From: Phycisphaeraceae bacterium
GTDB taxonomy: Bacteria > Planctomycetota > Phycisphaerae > Phycisphaerales > Phycisphaeraceae
Assembly: GCA_029260615.1 (NCBI GenBank)
Contig: JAJDCX010000012.1
Coordinates: 1-62,900 of the forward strand
Length of the DNA: 62,900 nt
Reading direction: 5' to 3'
Position 1 is the stretch's first letter; every line of letters begins with the position of its first letter. The notes under the pieces were generated by a model. The model was not told the origin of the DNA. It did no database searches and saw nothing but the letters and a program-made list of their open reading frames with translations. The translations under genes were made by a program, and so were the position numbers. This document shows positions 9,335-16,732 of this stretch, one piece after another.

Positions 9335-10018
9335 ATGACGGCTTTGGATGCTCCGCTTTATCTTCACGAAGAGATCATTCTGCTTGTCTTACGGGATGAG
9401 CAGGGCACGATCGAGTTCGGTGCGTGGTACAACCAGGCGATAGGTTCGGCAGTGTTATCCGAGTTGTTGCTTGCAGGGCGGATCACTATCGAAGACGGCA
9501 AGAAGCGTTTGGTAAACCTTATCAGCGACCGGCCGATTGGGGAGCCTGTGATCGATGAGTGTCTCTCAAAGATCGTGTCGGCCAAACGTCGTACCTCTGC
9601 GACAAACTGGGTCTCGCGGTTTGGGAATCTCAAGCAACTCAAACACCGTGTTGCTCGGGGCCTGTGCCAGCGGGACATCTTGCGCGCGGATGAGGACAAG
9701 GTCTTGCTGCTGTTTAGCCGGAAGATCTACCCGGAATTTAATCCCATACCCGAGCGACTTCTTATCGAGCGTATGCGCCAGGCGATTTTCACCGATGTAG
9801 AGCCGGTGGATGTGCGGACGGTGATTCTTGTGTCGTTGGCCAATGCGTGCGACCTGCTTAAGTTTCCGTTTGATAAGAAAGATCTCAAACGGCGGGCCAA
9901 GCGGATCGAGCTGCTCAGCAACGGTGACCTGATCGGCCAAGCGGCTAAAGAGGCAATCCAAGCTGTCCAAGCAGCCATTATTGTGGCCGCGGTGATGCCA
10001 GCGATGGTGTCGCACTGA
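9335..10018 (+). CDS. GPP34 family protein
   Basis: The 227-residue protein fits the GPP34 family. It opens with LYLHEEIILLVLRDEQGTIEF, then shows SELLLAGRI and a helical C-terminal half. Eukaryotic GPP34 proteins (GOLPH3/Vps74) bind phosphatidylinositol-4-phosphate at the Golgi; bacterial members have no settled role, though lipid binding is plausible. A good ribosome-binding site (GGGAGG) lies 8 bp before ATG 9335. The gene stands alone between the lpdA terminator and the ROK operon. A hydrophobic Ala/Val-rich segment ends the protein and could touch membrane. Confidence 0.8.
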   Translation: MTALDAPLYLHEEIILLVLRDEQGTIEFGAWYNQAIGSAVLSELLLAGRITIEDGKKRLVNLISDRPIGEPVIDECLSKIVSAKRRTSATNWVSRFGNLKQLKHRVARGLCQRDILRADEDKVLLLFSRKIYPEFNPIPERLLIERMRQAIFTDVEPVDVRTVILVSLANACDLLKFPFDKKDLKRRAKRIELLSNGDLIGQAAKEAIQAVQAAIIVAAVMPAMVSH

Positions 10019-10157
10019 TTGCAGCGGGCCTGCGCAGCAATATCAGGCATTTCATCAGAAAACTTTCGCCGGTATCAGGTGGAGGCCTGGTAGGTCCAAT
10101 GTTGTAGGGCGGGGGCAGCATGAATTTGTTTGCACGGGTCAGGGCTGAGTGTCGGGC

Positions 10158-10185
10158 TTGACAGACCCGGCCTATTTATTATCAT
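10158..10185 (+). promoter_or_regulatory. Sigma-70-type promoter of the ROK/amino-sugar operon
   Basis: TTGACA (10158-10163) is separated by 16 bp from TATCAT (10180-10185). Transcription would begin near 10192, just upstream of a short leader ORF and the ROK regulator. The -35 is a perfect match and the -10 matches at four of six positions. Confidence 0.6.
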
Positions 10186-10197
10186 AGAAGGAATTAA

Positions 10198-10275
10198 ATG
10201 GCCACATGGATGCTTATGAGGTTTCCTCACTCGGATCCAATGCATAAACTGCTACTGGTAAACAATTTACCCTGA
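10198..10275 (+). CDS. Leader ORF of 25 codons upstream of the ROK regulator
   Basis: ATG 10198 follows a Shine-Dalgarno AAGGA with 5-6 bp spacing and opens a 25-codon frame ending MHKLLLVNNLP. Its TGA ends at 10275, one base before the ATG of the ROK gene, in a different frame. The ROK gene has no ribosome-binding site of its own, so its translation may be coupled to this leader. The peptide has no family match that I recognise. It may be a true leader peptide or a chance frame with a good start site. Confidence 0.5.
   Translation: MATWMLMRFPHSDPMHKLLLVNNLP
10257..10271. promoter_or_regulatory. Inverted repeat next to the ROK start codon
   Basis: GGTAAA-CAA-TTTACC is a perfect 6-bp inverted repeat with a 3-nt centre, ending five bases before the ROK ATG and inside the leader ORF. 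Its position about 70 bp past the predicted promoter would suit a roadblock operator for autoregulation, or an RNA hairpin that hides the ROK start. Neither role is proven by sequence. Confidence 0.45.
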
Positions 10276-10276
10276 C

Positions 10277-11467
10277 ATGCTATTCGACTCACGACAACGC
10301 GAGATACTGAGGATGGTTTACCGGCATGGGCAGGTGAGCCGGTCGGAGCTGCATGAACAGACGGGGATTCGGTTGAACTCGATCGGGGGGGAGACGGCCG
10401 AGTTGTTGGATCAGCGGGTGTTGCGTGAGTGTGATGTGCAGGTGCAGGGGCGGGGTCGGCCGAGGGTTCCGCTGGAGATTGATCCGGGGTCGCGGCACGT
10501 GCTGGGGGTGGCGATGAGCCGGGGGGGCGTGCAGGTTGGGCGGGTGAGTTTGCTGGGGAAGCTGGTGGGTGAGCCGAGGTCGCAGACGACGCGCGGTGGG
10601 GGGGCGACGCTGAGGGCTGCGGTCGCGTTGCTGGGTGAGTATTTAAATAAAGACACGTTGGCGGTGGGTCTGACGGCACCGGGGTTTATTGATCTATCGA
10701 CCCGGAAGATGCTTTTTAGTCCGACGGTGCCTTCGGGGCGGTCGGTGAGTTTGCAGCCTATTTACGATGCGGCGGCGCGTGTGCCGATCGCTTTGGAGAA
10801 TGATGCGGTGGCGTTGGCGGCGCGTTGGGCGCTGACGCACCGTGCGGATGCGGAGACCGGGGGGGACGTGTTGATCGTTCGGCTGGGCGATGGGCGACTG
10901 GGTTCGACGCTGTTGGTGAATGGTCGGCCTAACCGGGGGAGTGTGACGGGTGCCAATGAATTGGGGCACACGCGGCTGGCGGTGGATGCGCCGAAGTGTT
11001 TCTGTGGGCAGGTAGGGTGTTTAGAGCGCATCTGTTCGACGGAGTTTCTTTCGATGCGCGATGGGGGTGATGCGTCATTGGTGGAGCGTGCGGGTGGGTA
11101 TGACGGGTCGGACTCGGCGGTGGATGAGATGCTTGAATTGCTGGCGACAGGCTTGTCGAATGCGGTGAATTTCACGCGGGTGAGCCGGCTGGTTATTGCG
11201 GGGGAGTTGACGGGTTGCAAGGGGTTTATGAAGGCGTTGATTGAGCGTGTCCGGGGTTTGACGCTGTATCAGTTGGAGCGGCGGTTACGGATTGATCTGT
11301 GGGACAGGACCGAGGCGCAGCCGGCGCGTATTGCGGCGAGCTTGGTGTTGGCACACATGTATACGAGCCGATGGGCGACGCTGATGACGGTTGGGGGTGA
11401 GTTGCAAGATGCTTCGCTTGCCGAGGTCGAGCGGGCTGATGCAGCGCTGACGGGGAAACTAGATTAA
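10277..11467 (+). CDS. ROK family transcriptional regulator
   Basis: The 396-residue protein starts with a winged helix-turn-helix (residues about 5-60, QVSRSELHEQTGI) and continues as a ROK sugar-kinase-like fold. The zinc signature is complete: a His in NELGHTRL followed by CFCGQVGCLE. The N-terminal phosphate motif of true ROK kinases (DxGGT) is replaced by VAMSRGG, so it is probably a NagC/XylR-type regulator and not a kinase. Position ahead of two nagB genes suggests control by an amino-sugar phosphate. It shares a promoter with the leader ORF and probably with the genes downstream. Confidence 0.88.
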   Translation: MLFDSRQREILRMVYRHGQVSRSELHEQTGIRLNSIGGETAELLDQRVLRECDVQVQGRGRPRVPLEIDPGSRHVLGVAMSRGGVQVGRVSLLGKLVGEPRSQTTRGGGATLRAAVALLGEYLNKDTLAVGLTAPGFIDLSTRKMLFSPTVPSGRSVSLQPIYDAAARVPIALENDAVALAARWALTHRADAETGGDVLIVRLGDGRLGSTLLVNGRPNRGSVTGANELGHTRLAVDAPKCFCGQVGCLERICSTEFLSMRDGGDASLVERAGGYDGSDSAVDEMLELLATGLSNAVNFTRVSRLVIAGELTGCKGFMKALIERVRGLTLYQLERRLRIDLWDRTEAQPARIAASLVLAHMYTSRWATLMTVGGELQDASLAEVERADAALTGKLD

Positions 11468-11515
11468 TTACTGTGTAGGGCGGACTATTTAAAGGACTAT
11501 TAGGAACCAAGCGAG

Positions 11516-13525
11516 ATGACGACGATAAGTAATGACCCATCACGATGCACACACGAGCGGATCCCTTCTCGGGTGTTTGAGGACTCGGCGCAGGTGAGCC
11601 ACGAGGTGGCGAGCCAGATCGCGGAGCTGATCAAATCCCGTGCTAGCGAGGGGAAGATGTGCGTGCTTGGGCTGGCGACCGGCTCGACACCGACGGAGGT
11701 GTATGACGAGTTGATCCGTATGCATAACCAGGAGGGCTTGTCATTTAAGAACGTGATTACGTTCAACCTTGACGAGTACTTCCCGATGCAGCCCAACGAG
11801 CTGCAGAGTTATGTGCGGTTTATGAAAGAGCATCTGTTCGATCATATTGACATCGATCCGAAGAATGTGCATATCCCCGATGGCACGCTGTCGATCGAGG
11901 AGGTGCCGCACTACTGCAAGGCCTACGAGAAGGCTATTGAAGATGCGGGCGGGATCGATATTCAGTTGCTGGGGATCGGCCGGACGGGGCACGTCGGGTT
12001 TAATGAGCCGGGCTCTGGTAAGGACAGTTTGACGCGGTTGATCTGGTTGGACCAGCTTACGCGGCAGGATGCGGCGAGCGATTTTTATGGCGTGGACCAT
12101 GTGCCGTACAAGGCGATCACGATGGGCGTGGGCACGATCCTTAATGCCAAGCGTGTGGTGATGCTGGCGTTTGGTGAGGGCAAGGCTCCGATCATCCGCG
12201 AGGCGGTCGAGGGCGAGATTACCGAGCACGTTGCTGCGAGTTTCCTTCAGGAACACTCCAACGCACACATTTATCTTGATGAGGCTGCGGCAGCGAAGCT
12301 GACGCGGGTTGAGACGCCCTGGAAGTGCGGGCATGTCGACTGGACGACCAAGCAGATCCGTAACGCGGTGATCTGGTTGGCGATGAAGACCGAGAAGGCC
12401 ATCTTGAAGCTTACCGAAGAGGATTACAATGAGAACCATCTGCAGGATCTGATCGCGGAGCATGGCCCGTCGTATGACATCAACCTGCGGGTGTTCCGGT
12501 CGATGCAGGCGACTGTTACGGGTTGGCCCGGCGGGAGGCCCGAGGGTTCGCCGCCGCAGGCACCGGGTCCGCGTGATATTGAAAACGATGTGTTTCCCAA
12601 GCGTGTGTTGATCTTCTCGCCTCACCCGGATGACGATGTGATCTCGATGGGCGGGACGCTGATCCGGTTGGCGGACCAGAAGCACGAGGTCCATGTTGCG
12701 TATCAGGTGTCCGGGAGCATTGCGGTGTTTGACGAGGACGCTATCCGCTTTGCCGACTTCGCTTCGGATTTCAATCATCTATTCGACATCGACATCAAGC
12801 AGACGGAGAAGATTGAAGAGCATCTTGAGGCGTTCCTCAAGCACAAGCAGCCGGGGCAGGTAGATTCGGAGATCGTTCAGAAGATCAAGGCTGTGATCCG
12901 GCGTGGCGAGGCGCGTGCGGCGGTGCGGTCTTGTGGTGTGCCGTCCGAGCGGCTGCACTTTATGGACATGCCGTTCTATGAGACCGGGACGGTGCGTAAG
13001 AAGCCTATCGGTGAGGACGACATCCAGATCACGATCGACCTTCTTGAGAAGGTTAAGCCGCACCAGATTTATGCGGCGGGCGATCTGTCGGACCCACACG
13101 GGACGCACCGGGTGTGTCTGGCGGCGATCTTCGAGGCGATGCGTCGGATCAAAGACAGGGACTGGGTCAAGCAGTGTGAGCTATGGCTTTACCGTGGTGC
13201 GTGGCAGGAATGGGGCCCGCAGCAGATTGAGATGGCGGTGCCTTTGTCGCCTTGCGAATTGGACCGCAAGCGTCACGCGATTTTCAAGCACGAGTCGCAG
13301 AAGGACAGCGCGTTATTCCCCGGGTTCGACTCGCGTGAGTTCTGGGAGCGGGCCGAGCAGCGTAACCGTGACACGGCAAAGATCTATGACAAGCTGGGCC
13401 TTGCGGAGTACGAGGCGATCGAGGCCTTTGTGCTTTGGGACGGGCTCACACAGGAGAGCGCCTTTATCACACGGTCGCAGGAGGCGTCTGCGGCGCAGCC
13501 GGCGGGCAGTCAGGACAAATATTAA
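11516..13525 (+). CDS. nagB: NagB-like deaminase fused to a PIG-L/LmbE deacetylase
   Basis: The protein of 669 residues has two modules. Residues about 15-290 are glucosamine-6-phosphate deaminase-like (FNLDEY at D86, GIGRTGHVGFNEP at 153-165). Residues about 360-660 are PIG-L/LmbE-like, with PHPDDDVISMGG and DPHGTH as zinc ligands. The family is known as a fusion in Bacteroidetes and planctomycetes. Expected chemistry is removal of acetate from an N-acetylglucosamine derivative plus deamination to fructose-6-phosphate. The catalytic-triad Asp of NagB (D141 in E. coli) is Thr157 here, while His159 and Glu164 are kept, so deaminase activity is uncertain. It lies 48 bp after the ROK gene. Confidence 0.9.
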   Translation: MTTISNDPSRCTHERIPSRVFEDSAQVSHEVASQIAELIKSRASEGKMCVLGLATGSTPTEVYDELIRMHNQEGLSFKNVITFNLDEYFPMQPNELQSYVRFMKEHLFDHIDIDPKNVHIPDGTLSIEEVPHYCKAYEKAIEDAGGIDIQLLGIGRTGHVGFNEPGSGKDSLTRLIWLDQLTRQDAASDFYGVDHVPYKAITMGVGTILNAKRVVMLAFGEGKAPIIREAVEGEITEHVAASFLQEHSNAHIYLDEAAAAKLTRVETPWKCGHVDWTTKQIRNAVIWLAMKTEKAILKLTEEDYNENHLQDLIAEHGPSYDINLRVFRSMQATVTGWPGGRPEGSPPQAPGPRDIENDVFPKRVLIFSPHPDDDVISMGGTLIRLADQKHEVHVAYQVSGSIAVFDEDAIRFADFASDFNHLFDIDIKQTEKIEEHLEAFLKHKQPGQVDSEIVQKIKAVIRRGEARAAVRSCGVPSERLHFMDMPFYETGTVRKKPIGEDDIQITIDLLEKVKPHQIYAAGDLSDPHGTHRVCLAAIFEAMRRIKDRDWVKQCELWLYRGAWQEWGPQQIEMAVPLSPCELDRKRHAIFKHESQKDSALFPGFDSREFWERAEQRNRDTAKIYDKLGLAEYEAIEAFVLWDGLTQESAFITRSQEASAAQPAGSQDKY

Positions 13526-13570
13526 CCGGGCCTATATGGGCTCAGACTATTTTCATCAGGAGTCAGCATC

Positions 13571-14353
13571 ATGGAAGTTATCATCAAATCCAGTTATGAC
13601 GAGTTAAGTGCCGCCGCGGCGAAGCGGGTTGCGTCTGTGCTAAACCGAAAGCCCAATGCGGTGTTGGGTCTGGCGACCGGGTCCACACCCCTGGGTGTCT
13701 ATAAAGAATTGGTCCGCATGCACAGAGAAGAAGGCCTGGATTTTTCTCGCTGCACTACGTTCAACCTCGACGAGTACGTCGGCCTGCCTGTGACGCATGA
13801 CCAGAGCTACCACTATTTTATGCACGAGAACTTCTTCAAGCACGTCAACATCCCCGCGCAGAACATCCACGTCCCCTCGGGCACGACCAGCAACTTCAGA
13901 GCCTTCTGTGATTGGTACGAGCAGCGGATCGAGGAGTGCGGCGGGATCGACATCCAGATCCTGGGGATCGGGACTGATGGGCACATTGCGTTTAACGAGC
14001 CGACCAGTTCGCTTAACTCGCGGACCCGGCTTAAGACGTTGGCGAAGGTGACGATCGACGACAACGCTCGGTTCTTTGATAAGGCTGAGGACGTGCCGAT
14101 CTACGCGATCACGATGGGCGTGGGCACGATCCTTGAGTCTGAGGAGATCATCCTGCTGGCCAACGGCAAGGGGAAGGCGGATGCGATCGCGCAGGCGGTC
14201 GAGGGCCCGGTGTCGAGCATGATCACCGCCAGCGCCTTGCAGATGCACCCGCACACGAAGTTCTTCATCGACGGCGATGCGGCGGGCAATCTGAAGATGC
14301 GTGAATACTACGAGTGGATCCAGGTGAAGAAACCCGGGTCGCCCCAGGTGTAA
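13571..14353 (+). CDS. nagB: Glucosamine-6-phosphate deaminase
   Basis: This 260-residue protein has the usual NagB length. It converts glucosamine-6-phosphate to fructose-6-phosphate and ammonia. Catalytic residues are all present: D67 in FNLDEY, and D136, H138 and E143 in GIGTDGHIAFNEP. The substrate loop LATGSTP is also present. A strong AGGAG lies 9 bp before the ATG. It follows the NagB-deacetylase fusion by 45 bp and is probably the fully active deaminase of the pair. Confidence 0.95.
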   Translation: MEVIIKSSYDELSAAAAKRVASVLNRKPNAVLGLATGSTPLGVYKELVRMHREEGLDFSRCTTFNLDEYVGLPVTHDQSYHYFMHENFFKHVNIPAQNIHVPSGTTSNFRAFCDWYEQRIEECGGIDIQILGIGTDGHIAFNEPTSSLNSRTRLKTLAKVTIDDNARFFDKAEDVPIYAITMGVGTILESEEIILLANGKGKADAIAQAVEGPVSSMITASALQMHPHTKFFIDGDAAGNLKMREYYEWIQVKKPGSPQV

Positions 14354-14470
14354 AGGACGGGATCTTATCGTCGCTGGGCCGAGGAACCGGGGGGGGCTGG
14401 CGACGTATTGCAACTGAATAGAAAAGGGTTTCGTCGGGCGGGCGGGGCCTAAGAAAGGAAGTGGAACACG

Positions 14471-15454
14471 ATGGGAGTCATCAACCGTTTCATCGAGCAG
14501 GCCAAGACCAAGGCCGGGTCCGTTGTTTTGCCCGAGGGCACAGACGAGCGGATCGTTCAAGCCGCCCGACAGATCAAAGACGACGGTATCGCCGACCCGA
14601 TTTTATTGGGGGATGAGCAAGAGGTTGCGGCGACCGCCAAGCAGGCGGGGGTGCCCCTTAAGGGCATCCGTGTGGTCGATCCTAAGGCCAGTGACAAGCT
14701 CGGGGTCTACACCGATATCTACGCGAAGACCCGTGAGATGAAGCCGAGCATCGCGGCGCGGATGGTTAAGCGGGCGTTGTTCTTCGGTGGGATGATGGTC
14801 TCGCAGGGTGATGCCGACACGATGGTTGCCGGTGTGGCGCACGCCACGGCGACGGTGATCCAGGCCGGGGCGCTGACGGTGGGTTATGCCCCCGGTATCG
14901 AGACGGCGTCCAGTTTTTTCCTGATGGTGATCCCTGATTTTCAGGGTCAGAAGGATAAGCCGTTTATCTATGCTGATTGTGCGGTGAACATCGCGCCGGA
15001 TCCGGCGGAGTTGGCGGACATCGCGTTGGCATCGCATGCAAGCGGTGAGAAGCTGCTGGGTGAGCCGGCGCGGACGGCGATGCTTTCATTTTCTACTAAG
15101 GCGAGCGCCTCGCATGATGACATCGACAAGGTGACTGCTGCGTTGGCGATCATCAAGGAGCGGGCTGGCGGATTGAATATCGACGGGGAATTTCAGGCCG
15201 ACGCCGCTATTATTTCCAAGGTCGCTGCGAAGAAGGTCAAGGAGCCCAGCGAGGTGGCCGGCCAGGCGAACGTGCTGATTTTCCCGGACCTGGATGCGGG
15301 GAACATCGCGTACAAGCTGACCCAATACATGGCCAATGCGCAGGCGATCGGGCCTTTCCTTCAGGGGTTTGCCCGGCCGATCAGCGACCTGTCGCGCGGG
15401 GCGAGTGCCCAGGACGTGGTCGCAACCACGGCGATCTGTATCGCTATGACTTAA
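14471..15454 (+). CDS. pta: Phosphate acetyltransferase
   Basis: This is the short form, 327 residues, without the N-terminal DRTGG or CobQ-like domains. It interconverts acetyl-CoA and acetyl phosphate. The N-terminus VVLPEGTDERIVQAA and the later GGMMVSQGDADTMVAG are typical. Ribosome-binding site GAAAGGAAG precedes ATG 14471. ackA follows after 70 bp. In this operon the pair could assimilate acetate released by the PIG-L domain, or make ATP from acetyl-CoA; direction cannot be read from sequence. Confidence 0.95.
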   Translation: MGVINRFIEQAKTKAGSVVLPEGTDERIVQAARQIKDDGIADPILLGDEQEVAATAKQAGVPLKGIRVVDPKASDKLGVYTDIYAKTREMKPSIAARMVKRALFFGGMMVSQGDADTMVAGVAHATATVIQAGALTVGYAPGIETASSFFLMVIPDFQGQKDKPFIYADCAVNIAPDPAELADIALASHASGEKLLGEPARTAMLSFSTKASASHDDIDKVTAALAIIKERAGGLNIDGEFQADAAIISKVAAKKVKEPSEVAGQANVLIFPDLDAGNIAYKLTQYMANAQAIGPFLQGFARPISDLSRGASAQDVVATTAICIAMT

Positions 15455-15524
15455 TACATATGACTTGCAACGCCGGGAGAACCCTTGGTGGGGCAACCGG
15501 TGAGAATAGACAGGAGGCTTCACG

Positions 15525-16718
15525 ATGATTGTCCTTGTAGTTAACTGCGGAAGTTCGTCGATCAAGTACCAGCTCTTTGATATGCCCGAGCAGCGGGTGA
15601 TAGCTAAGGGTCTGGTTGAGCGTATTGGTGATGAGGGTTCTGCCCTGGTGTATGAACACGATGGCAAGAAGAGCAAGATCGAGCAGGCGATCCCCGATCA
15701 CGATGCCGGCGTTGAGTTGATTCTCAAGGCACTGGTCAGCCCCGATGAGGGGGTTATCAAGGACATCGGCGAGATCAAGGCTGTCGGGCACCGGGTGGTT
15801 CACGGCGGCGAGGCGTTTACCGGGTCGGTTCTGATTAATGATGAGGTGATTGCTTCCATCGAGAAGGTTGCTGACCTTGCTCCATTGCATAATCCGCCGA
15901 ACCTTACCGGGATCCGTGCGGCGCAGCATGCGATGCCTAGCGTTCCGCAGATTGCCTGTTTTGATACGGCGTTTCACAACACGATCCCGCAGGTTGCTTA
16001 TATGTATGCCCTGCCTTACGAGCTTTATGAGAAGTTTGGTATCCGGCGGTACGGGTTCCACGGGACGAGCCATCGGTGGGTCGCACGACGGGCTGCCCAG
16101 ATGCTTGGCAAACACAAGTACGGCATCAATTGCATTACCTGTCATCTGGGCAACGGCAGTTCGATCGCCGCGGTCAAGGACGGTAAGAGCATCGACACCT
16201 CGATGGGGTTAACCCCGCTGGAGGGTGTGGTGATGGGCACGCGTAGCGGTGACATCGACCCGGCGATCCTGTTTTACCTGGCCGACAAGGGGTATTCCGT
16301 TGCCGACTTGAACAAGCTGTGCAACAAGCAGAGCGGGGTGCTTGGGCTTTCGGGGAGTTCTAACGACATGCGTACGCTTGGTGAGAAGGCCGCGGCTGGG
16401 GATGATCGTGCGCAGCTTGCGTTGGACGTGTTTGCATACCGGATCAAGAAGTACATCGGGACATACACCGCGGTGCTTGGAAAACTCGACGCGGTGGTCT
16501 TCACCGGGGGGATCGGGGAAAACGCTGCTGACATCCGTGCTGCAATCTGCGGTGATCTCGATCAGATCGGGATCGAATTGGCCCCCGGATTAAATCAAAG
16601 TGCCGCGGGGGGCGAGGTGAAGATCAGTTCAGACAACAGCCGTGTGGCGGTGCTTGTGATCCCGACCAATGAAGAGGCGGCGATTGCAGTGGATACTTAC
16701 CAGATGAGTCAAGCCTGA
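15525..16718 (+). CDS. ackA: Acetate kinase
   Basis: The 397-residue protein is a normal-length AckA that transfers phosphate between ATP and acetate. Signatures: N-terminal VVNCGSSSIKYQLF, GHRVVHGGEAF, FDTAFHNTIP, FHGTSHRWVARRA, and the C-terminal FTGGIGENAADIR. ATG 15525 follows AGGAGG with 6 bp spacing. It pairs with pta and is followed after 14 bp by the DUF4954 gene, so those genes are very likely co-transcribed. Confidence 0.97.
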   Translation: MIVLVVNCGSSSIKYQLFDMPEQRVIAKGLVERIGDEGSALVYEHDGKKSKIEQAIPDHDAGVELILKALVSPDEGVIKDIGEIKAVGHRVVHGGEAFTGSVLINDEVIASIEKVADLAPLHNPPNLTGIRAAQHAMPSVPQIACFDTAFHNTIPQVAYMYALPYELYEKFGIRRYGFHGTSHRWVARRAAQMLGKHKYGINCITCHLGNGSSIAAVKDGKSIDTSMGLTPLEGVVMGTRSGDIDPAILFYLADKGYSVADLNKLCNKQSGVLGLSGSSNDMRTLGEKAAAGDDRAQLALDVFAYRIKKYIGTYTAVLGKLDAVVFTGGIGENAADIRAAICGDLDQIGIELAPGLNQSAAGGEVKISSDNSRVAVLVIPTNEEAAIAVDTYQMSQA

Positions 16719-16732
16719 TTGGAGTTTTTGCG

